From: Candidatus Roizmanbacteria bacterium
GTDB lineage: Bacteria; Patescibacteriota; Microgenomatia; UBA1406
Length of the DNA: 10,604 nt
Assembly (NCBI GenBank): GCA_024653645.1
Contig: JANLHK010000064.1
Span: 1 to 10,604 of the forward strand
Reading direction: 5' to 3'
The notes under the pieces were generated by a model. It was not told where the DNA came from. It did no database searches and worked only from the letters and a program-made list of their open reading frames with translations. Made by a program: the position numbers and the translations under genes. Positions 5,928 to 10,604 of the stretch are shown piece by piece. Within the stretch, counting starts at the first letter, position 1. The number at the start of each line of letters is the position of its first letter.

Positions 5928-6572
5928 TTATTGCAGAAGTTCTTCAATCGCTGCCGGTAGTTGGATATAGCTTCCTTCAAACTTTACCCCATTGATAAAA
6001 AAGGTCGGTGTTGCGTTAACACCAACAGCATTCCCATCAGCCACATCTTTATTAATCTTGTCTTTAAATTTCTGCTCATCGAAATCTTTAGTGAATTGTT
6101 CTTCATTTAACTGCAGTTCCTGTGCATAAGCGATAAATACTGCACGCACATCCTTGTTTTCACTCCACGCATTTTGCGTTTCATACAGCTTGTCATACAT
6201 TTCCCAGTATTTGCCTTGCGCTCCGGCAGCCTCAGCAGCCAGTGCGGCCGGGAAGGCATTTTTATGAATATTTATTAGCGGAAAATTGCGGACTACAAAG
6301 GTAACATCGTTTTTATGATCCTCTACTATCTGCTTCACCACTGGGTAGGCAGCGCCACAAGCAGGACATTGTAGGTCGGTGAATTCCACCAGGGTAATGG
6401 TGGCATTTTTTGCGGGCCTGATATTACTGTTTGATCGAACCAGCAGCGACGGGTCAATTTGTTTTGTTTCAACCGGTTTATTACTGAACACACTGACGGC
6501 ATATATAACGCCTACGAGAATAGCCAAGGTAATGGCTCCGATACTGATGAGTGTTTTTGTTTCGTTATTCAT
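5928..6572 (-). CDS. Membrane-anchored thiol:disulfide oxidoreductase, DsbA/BdbD type
   Basis: A 214-residue protein with one N-terminal membrane helix (about 8-30) and an extracytoplasmic thioredoxin-fold DsbA domain. The active site is C69-P-A-C72 in the context FTDLQCPACG, and the cis-proline loop is ATPTFFING with P189. This enzyme puts disulfides into exported proteins and is reoxidised by the DsbB-type quinone reductase encoded just upstream. The start overlaps the dsbB end by 8 bases, so expression is coupled. An A-rich run (aaaaaaaac) precedes the ATG in place of a Shine-Dalgarno. The stop lies 3 bases from the efp stop on the other strand, with no terminator visible between. A DsbC/G-like isomerase is less likely, given the BdbD-like layout and the DsbB partner. 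Confidence 0.93.
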   Translation of the reverse strand: MNNETKTLISIGAITLAILVGVIYAVSVFSNKPVETKQIDPSLLVRSNSNIRPAKNATITLVEFTDLQCPACGAAYPVVKQIVEDHKNDVTFVVRNFPLINIHKNAFPAALAAEAAGAQGKYWEMYDKLYETQNAWSENKDVRAVFIAYAQELQLNEEQFTKDFDEQKFKDKINKDVADGNAVGVNATPTFFINGVKFEGSYIQLPAAIEELLQ

Positions 6573-6972
6573 GTTTTTTTTGGTACCAGATCAGGCAACA
6601 AGTAATAATACTAAATGCCATCAAAGAAAGAAAGGGAATGGTCATAAAACCAAACCACTCAATAAACTCAGTGGTGCAGGAAATACCCTGGGCACAGGGA
6701 GTAACGCTTTCAGGAATGAGTTCGTAGTACAACAAGTTATGATACAGGGCGATGAGTAGACCGATGATGCTTAAAGGCAAAGCATACCACTTGATGTTTT
6801 CGTCTTTGCGCGTAATGCCAACGGCGAGGATAATGACGAGCGGGTATAGGAAAATGCGTTGATACCAGCACAATACGCAGGGCGGATATCCCAGGACATT
6901 GCTAAAAATAAGGCTTCCGGCCATCCCAATGAGGGCCTGTATCCAGGCAATATAGAGCAGGTACGGCCTCAT
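6565..6972 (-). CDS. Disulfide bond formation protein DsbB/BdbC
   Basis: A small 135-residue membrane protein with four predicted helices (about 4-26, 39-54, 64-83, 107-129). It carries both redox pairs of the family: C32-V-L-C35 after the first helix, followed by the usual WYQR, and C93/C99 in the second outer loop. It passes electrons from the DsbA-type partner to quinone in the membrane. The length matches Bacillus BdbC better than E. coli DsbB (176). The start overlaps the epmA stop in an ATGA, and the gene overlaps the dsbA-type gene at its end, so the three are translationally coupled. An extra CC at 125-126 lies in the last helix and is probably not catalytic. Confidence 0.93.
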   Translation of the reverse strand: MRPYLLYIAWIQALIGMAGSLIFSNVLGYPPCVLCWYQRIFLYPLVIILAVGITRKDENIKWYALPLSIIGLLIALYHNLLYYELIPESVTPCAQGISCTTEFIEWFGFMTIPFLSLMAFSIITCCLIWYQKKHE

Positions 6973-7886
6973 GAAAATAATGTCGAGCTGGGAAACAGAA
7001 TCACGTCGGATAATTTGGCATACCCGCCTATGACCATTAATAACCGGTCGATGCCCATGGCCGCTCCACAGCAGGGAGGGATGCCTTTTTTCATGGCGTC
7101 CACAAACCCTTGGTCGGGAGTGATCGGATTTTTATGCAATTGCTGACGAATGCGCACCTCTTCCGCTAGATTCTGTTCTAACAGTGTGCCGTCTCCCAAT
7201 TCGGCACAGCCGTTTACCAATTCAATGCCATTTAGGTAGAGCTCAAACCGTTGAGCGATGCCGTTAATGGACGCAGACAACGGCGACTGCATGGCCGGAA
7301 AATCCATAAGGAAGGTTGGCGTCCCGCGTGTTCCCATATTAGGTTCAAGGTATTGCACATACAGCTGGCTAAAGCGGTCGGATGAAAGGGTATCAAAGGT
7401 GTTTCCCTGCAGCTCGTTGCTCGGCACGAATTGTGTAAACGCTTCCTCCATACTGATGCGTTCCCATGGTTTACCGCTATACAGAGGAGGCATCACCGAC
7501 TTTAACAAGCTTTCGGTTTCAGTCATAAACGCCTCATAATCAGAACTGAGTCGGTACCATTCAAGCATAGTAAATTCATGGTTATGCACGCCGTCCAATG
7601 GCTCATTATTACGAAATGCTTTGCCCAGATAAAACAAATTACTCTTGATACCCATGCTTAACAAGCGTTTCAGGTAAGCTTCAGGCGAAGCGGTAAGGTA
7701 GGCGGGGACGGGTTTCATATGGGGCGCTATAAAGGTGGTACTAAACGCTTCCAAATAACTTTCGGGAATGACAGAGGGAACCAGCACCGGCGCATCAACC
7801 TCTATATACGCATGTTTTTCTAAAAAGTTTCTCAGGCCGTGGTTAAGGCTTGACCGCTGTTTGAGTATCTGAATACTATGATCCAT
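6969..7886 (-). CDS. epmA: EF-P lysine ligase EpmA (PoxA/GenX), LysRS-like
   Basis: A 305-residue class II lysyl-tRNA synthetase core without the N-terminal OB anticodon domain, the layout of EpmA (E. coli 325). EpmA activates lysine, preferably (R)-beta-lysine made by EpmB, and attaches it to the tip lysine of EF-P. Visible motifs: LTASPEAYLKRLL (64-76), motif 2 FRN..E...HNHEFTMLEWYR (91-112), the GIELVNGCAEL segment (220-230) and motif 3 GAAMGIDRLLM (274-284). These align closely with E. coli EpmA as I recall it, including the segment PTFLMDFPA (190-198). The motif 2 loop seems one residue longer. It starts 8 bases after the preceding gene, has only a weak AAGG upstream, and overlaps dsbB by four bases. 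Convergent efp with its PGKG lysine supports the assignment. A truncated LysRS is the alternative, made unlikely by the conserved EpmA-specific C-terminus. Confidence 0.92.
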   Translation of the reverse strand: MDHSIQILKQRSSLNHGLRNFLEKHAYIEVDAPVLVPSVIPESYLEAFSTTFIAPHMKPVPAYLTASPEAYLKRLLSMGIKSNLFYLGKAFRNNEPLDGVHNHEFTMLEWYRLSSDYEAFMTETESLLKSVMPPLYSGKPWERISMEEAFTQFVPSNELQGNTFDTLSSDRFSQLYVQYLEPNMGTRGTPTFLMDFPAMQSPLSASINGIAQRFELYLNGIELVNGCAELGDGTLLEQNLAEEVRIRQQLHKNPITPDQGFVDAMKKGIPPCCGAAMGIDRLLMVIGGYAKLSDVILFPSSTLFS

Positions 7887-7894
7887 AGGAAACC

Positions 7895-8860
7895 TTAAGC
7901 ATGATCCATACTTGATAATCCGGTAGCACCAATGGCAAGGGCTAACAACATTAACATCAGTCCGATATTGCCTCCGCTTCGCACTATTTTGTCAGTTATT
8001 TCCTTTCGGCGCTCAGCTGATGCGGTAAATTGCGAAACGGCGCCCAACGCGGCTTCCAGCTCCTGAGCGGTGTACTGAGATGATTTAAGCCATTCGCCTA
8101 TGGTTTTTTGATTTGCTTCTGTTGAGTCTTGGGAAAGAGCGGATACATACGCTTGGTATTGATTACTTACCCCATCAAGGTATGATCGAGTGTTCGAATC
8201 GAGTTTAAGCATAATACCGTTTTCAGTAAGCAGAGGGATAAACTGAGTTAATTCGTCAGGCATAAGCAGAGCGCCTGTTCCATACTGGGTCAGAATCGCC
8301 ATTTGTTTGTTTGCTCGGTCAATGTCATCCTGAACTAATATATTATTACTACGTTTGACCTCAATCCATTTCATGATTTTATCCATACGCTCCTGCGCTA
8401 TATGATAAAACGCACTGCGCGGTATAAACCCCGCTTCACCTACCATACGCTCAAGCACCAGTTTTTGCCGCTGGACCTTAATGGTATATTCCTCATCAGC
8501 AGGATCGAGTTGCTCAAGGGCAACTTGGGCGAGTCGTTCAAAATTTGCCAGTCGTGCTATCTCGGGTGAGGGTACCTCAGCAGAGGTCTGTAACGATTCC
8601 TGTGCGTGTTGTAGAGATTGTATGAGTTGCTCGGGCGACTCTATCGGTGCAGCAAATGCAGTATCCTGCAGGTGGCGACGGACAGGCGCCAGTATGCCGC
8701 GCATCACCAACTGCGCATGTTGTTTGGGAAGCTCAGCTGAAAACTCTGATTGGACACCTTTTTTTTCGGGAAGCGGAGTTGAAGGTCCAATTACCACGTC
8801 AGTTTTGGGGGGTGTGGCAGTGTGTTGGGCTTGTCTTTCAGTGTCAGTATGAGAATCCAT
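7895..8860 (-). CDS. Unknown protein with C-terminal membrane anchor
   Basis: A 321-residue protein I do not recognise. Residues 1-50 are polar, Pro/Thr-rich and probably disordered. Residues about 75-290 are mostly helical and charged, with likely coiled-coil segments near 78-140 and 150-195. A single strongly hydrophobic helix (about 298-314) lies seven residues from the end, so the protein looks tail-anchored with its bulk in the cytoplasm. It has no cysteine. No enzymatic motif is visible. It is the first gene of the operon with epmA, dsbB and dsbA, 8 bases before epmA, and is divergent from the acidic 129-residue protein. A TATACT 11 bases before the ATG predicts a leader of only about 4-5 bases. 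Codon use and product look like a normal expressed gene. No function is proposed. Confidence 0.82.
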   Translation of the reverse strand: MDSHTDTERQAQHTATPPKTDVVIGPSTPLPEKKGVQSEFSAELPKQHAQLVMRGILAPVRRHLQDTAFAAPIESPEQLIQSLQHAQESLQTSAEVPSPEIARLANFERLAQVALEQLDPADEEYTIKVQRQKLVLERMVGEAGFIPRSAFYHIAQERMDKIMKWIEVKRSNNILVQDDIDRANKQMAILTQYGTGALLMPDELTQFIPLLTENGIMLKLDSNTRSYLDGVSNQYQAYVSALSQDSTEANQKTIGEWLKSSQYTAQELEAALGAVSQFTASAERRKEITDKIVRSGGNIGLMLMLLALAIGATGLSSMDHA

Positions 8861-8871
8861 AGATAAGGCCT

Positions 8872-8877
8872 AGTATA
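8872..8877 (-). promoter_or_regulatory. -10 box of the epmA operon
   Basis: TATACT on the minus strand (8877 to 8872), 11 bases before the ATG at 8860. A start 6-7 bases downstream would leave a leader of about 4-5 bases, too short for a Shine-Dalgarno. No good -35 is seen at normal spacing. Confidence 0.5.
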
Positions 8878-8889
8878 CCTAAATTCTTC

Positions 8890-8916
8890 TTGACATTAAT
8901 TGCAAAAACATACAGT
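8890..8916 (+). promoter_or_regulatory. Promoter of the right-hand two-gene unit
   Basis: A perfect TTGACA (8890-8895) is followed after 15 bases by TACAGT (8911-8916), or after 20 bases by TATGTT (8916-8921). The second reading puts the start at about the ATG at 8929. The TTG of this -35 could be mistaken for a start codon. The -10 area is covered by a perfect inverted repeat. Confidence 0.5.
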
Positions 8917-8921
8917 ATGTT
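8907..8921. promoter_or_regulatory. Perfect 15-base inverted repeat, candidate operator
   Basis: AACATACAGTATGTT has two 7-base arms around a central A and no mismatch. It overlaps either possible -10 of the plus-strand promoter and lies 30 bases upstream of the minus-strand -10, a position suited to a dimeric repressor acting on one or both units. The regulator is not identified. Confidence 0.45.
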
Positions 8922-8928
8922 ACTTAAC

Positions 8929-9318
8929 ATGGCACAGAATGTTGTTTTTGATGAGGAACAGAAAAAAGAGGTAGAAAAAGAACTGGCACTATTGGCGCTT
9001 TCATTGCTCGAGGAAAATATGCTTACCCCCGCAAAAGGACAGGAATTCAGCGAATACCTACTCGATAACCTTGAATTTATTGAAGACGTAGAAGACATGC
9101 TGGATATGCTGGTAGAGATTCATGAGGACTGGGGTGTTACCCATAAGATGCTGGTAGATTTGATAGAAAAATATATCAAGTTGACAGAGGGTGAGGCTGA
9201 ATCTGTACCGGCTGCATCTCCATCATCAGCACCATCGGTTTCACCCCGGCCAGCCATGGACACCAAAAAAGTAGAAGACATTAAAAGTAAGTTAGCCTCG
9301 CTAGCGAATTTATCATAA
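8929..9318 (+). CDS. Small acidic helical protein, unknown
   Basis: A 129-residue protein of no family I recognise. Residues 5-87 are acidic and helical, rich in Glu, Leu and Asp, with a cluster IEDVEDMLDMLVEIHEDW (51-68). Residues 92-109 are a Ser/Pro/Ala linker (AASPSSAPSVSPRP), and 110-129 form a short amphipathic helix with a lysine-rich face. There is no signal peptide or membrane helix, so it should be cytoplasmic. Start choice: a TTG at 8890 belongs to the -35 box and ATG 8917 lies inside the inverted repeat, so ATG 8929 is preferred; it begins 7 bases after TATGTT. There is no Shine-Dalgarno. The stop is one base before the next ATG, so the two genes are surely one transcript, and their products may interact; that is inference. 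Confidence 0.75.
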   Translation: MAQNVVFDEEQKKEVEKELALLALSLLEENMLTPAKGQEFSEYLLDNLEFIEDVEDMLDMLVEIHEDWGVTHKMLVDLIEKYIKLTEGEAESVPAASPSSAPSVSPRPAMDTKKVEDIKSKLASLANLS

Positions 9319-9319
9319 C

Positions 9320-10604
9320 ATGCCCGAACTATCAAAAGAAGTACGACATGAAATAAGAACGGGATTAGGTATTAAGCACGATTCTGTTCGTGCAAAAGCA
9401 TTAGAAGAGATGCGCAAAGAGGTTTACACACCTCGTGGAGCACGAAGTGTACTTGAGGAATTGGCCAATGTAAAAAAACAGGAAGTTACCGAAAAAGTGA
9501 TTCATGCCAGCCTCAAAAATGCGTTTCGTGAGGTTCGCAGTGGGGCAGTAGTTGATGGAGACGTTACCCGTTTTGCCAATACCGAGGCTGAAGCGCGCCG
9601 TTGGCACGAATTGCACCTGCGTGGCATAGAGGGCATGCCTGCCTCAGATGTGGGAGCTCTTGCGCGTCGCATGGTTGAGGCAACCAATGATATGTTTAAG
9701 GATCCCCGATTATTCGCCTCTATTCCGGAGGCTGAGCGGGTAAAGGCATTTGGGACGATTATGAATTCAGAGGCATATCGTACAGCCGTTAAAACCAGAC
9801 TTGATGCAGCCTTACTCGAAGCCCAGCGTTACGATCCCAGCCAGCTTGATGCGGTAGTTACTGCTGCTGAGACGGACCTGACGACCAAGGAAGCGGCTTA
9901 TAAAGCAAGCCCGAGTGATGCATCACGCACGGCATGGGAAGAGTCACTGTTAGCACTTGATGCAGCAAAAGAACGCAGGGCAAAGCCCTATGGTGGTATA
10001 GAGGAGGTCATTCAAAATATCGGCAAGGATGCCCTTATTGAAGTACTGCCAACCAAAATAACGGCTGCCGTTGACTCGTATCATACGAAAGAAGACGCAC
10101 AAAAAACAGAAACCTCCACAAAGGCGCATGATGCTATGTCACGCTTATCAGAAGCGTGGAAAAAAAGAAGAATTAACAGAAGCACCTTTGAAGAAGAGAT
10201 GGTGGTGGACAAACGAAAAGGAAACAAACTGAAGAGGCGCATGATGCGTAAAGGTTCTGAAGGTGTTATGGAGGAAATACTCAGCTCAAAGAAGGTCAAC
10301 GCTGAAACACGCGAAGCCTTTGCTCAGCTCAAAAAAGATAAACCCGAGGAATACGCAATGCTTAAAGCGCAAGCCACCTCATCAGCACTTCGTGAATACC
10401 TCAATGCCGGAGGAAGACTGTCGCGACGTGAGCTAAAAAAAATCGTAAAACAAGGCCATGAGGCCGATCTGTACCAGGTAGTTGCCATGGCCATGCGGGG
10501 TAAGAACAGCCCTGCAGATGTTGCAGCTAATGATTTGAAGATTGACGATACCGTTAGAAAGTATCTTAAGGAAACGCCGATTGATCGTATTAAACCAGCT
10601 GCCA
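9320..10604 (+). CDS. Long charged helical protein, unknown (C-terminus beyond window)
   Basis: The frame is open from ATG 9320 to the right edge, 428 codons with no stop, so the gene is partial. I do not recognise it. The product is hydrophilic and mainly helical, with no signal peptide, membrane helix or cysteine in the visible part. Residues 1-170 look globular (a tryptophan at 95 and the segment MVEATNDMFKDPRLF at 118-132). Residues 170-225 are Ala/Glu-rich and may be coiled coil. Residues 281-312 are strongly basic (KKRR, KRK, KLKRRMMRK), which could contact nucleic acid or acidic partners such as the 129-residue protein before it. Residues 320-390 are again helical and charged. It follows that gene by one base, with no Shine-Dalgarno, and so depends on translational coupling. 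No function is proposed. Confidence 0.8.
   Translation, partial: MPELSKEVRHEIRTGLGIKHDSVRAKALEEMRKEVYTPRGARSVLEELANVKKQEVTEKVIHASLKNAFREVRSGAVVDGDVTRFANTEAEARRWHELHLRGIEGMPASDVGALARRMVEATNDMFKDPRLFASIPEAERVKAFGTIMNSEAYRTAVKTRLDAALLEAQRYDPSQLDAVVTAAETDLTTKEAAYKASPSDASRTAWEESLLALDAAKERRAKPYGGIEEVIQNIGKDALIEVLPTKITAAVDSYHTKEDAQKTETSTKAHDAMSRLSEAWKKRRINRSTFEEEMVVDKRKGNKLKRRMMRKGSEGVMEEILSSKKVNAETREAFAQLKKDKPEEYAMLKAQATSSALREYLNAGGRLSRRELKKIVKQGHEADLYQVVAMAMRGKNSPADVAANDLKIDDTVRKYLKETPIDRIKPAA

Noticed and set aside
6969..6972. UGA read as glycine (CPR code 25)
   Set aside because: epmA ends in TGA within an ATGA overlap with dsbB at the expected family length, and no internal UGA is seen in the conserved genes.
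8890..8928. TTG start (or ATG 8917) for the 129-residue protein
   Set aside because: The TTG is part of a perfect TTGACA -35 box and ATG 8917 is inside the inverted repeat at the -10, so transcription would begin downstream of both.
1..10604. CRISPR arrays, insertion sequences, phage or toxin-antitoxin modules
   Set aside because: No spaced direct repeats, transposase motifs or target-site duplications were found, and the genes are housekeeping or lineage-specific in character.

Overview
The window reads as a piece of a bacterial chromosome from a reduced, divergent lineage, most likely the Candidate Phyla Radiation (Patescibacteria). The evidence is a full-length but highly divergent 16S rRNA gene with a short helix 17 and changes at normally invariant positions, a lone 16S gene with no tRNA or 23S behind it, very tight gene packing, and several long proteins of no family I recognise. 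I cannot place it to a class from memory. Stop codons are used normally (epmA ends in TGA), so there is no sign of the UGA-recoded CPR code.

Layout. Positions 1-2375 hold a minus-strand pair: a large O-antigen polymerase/ligase-type membrane protein with C-terminal TPR helices, then a cysteine-rich secreted protein that runs off the left edge. Divergent from it is mreB (2427-3518). The two genes share a 51-base gap in which each has a -10 box 6 bases before its ATG, so both transcripts are predicted to be leaderless. Then comes an rRNA unit: a weak promoter (3525-3553), a boxA-like antitermination element (3577-3589), a hairpin with a T tract (3601-3639), 16S rRNA (about 3710-5248), and a long pre-rRNA processing stem joining 3605-3648 to 5268-5307. 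Elongation factor P (efp, 5361-5924) lies 53 bases past the stem, in the place where an ITS and 23S would normally be.

A minus-strand operon runs 8860 to 5928: an unknown 321-residue protein with a C-terminal membrane anchor, then EpmA (the EF-P lysine ligase), DsbB/BdbC and DsbA/BdbD, all touching or overlapping. It converges on efp with 3 bases between stop codons. So EF-P and its probable modifying enzyme are neighbours, while EpmB is not in the window. Divergent from the operon at the right is a two-gene plus-strand unit: an acidic 129-residue protein and a long unknown charged helical protein (at least 428 residues) that runs off the right edge. The promoter gap between the two units carries a perfect 15-base inverted repeat.

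The main theme is translation. The 16S 3' tail has an altered anti-Shine-Dalgarno (CCTCC is TCTCC), none of the ten gene starts has a convincing Shine-Dalgarno, and several promoters sit at leaderless spacing. The second theme is envelope biogenesis: secreted cysteine-rich protein, surface-polymer polymerase, MreB and a disulfide-forming pair.
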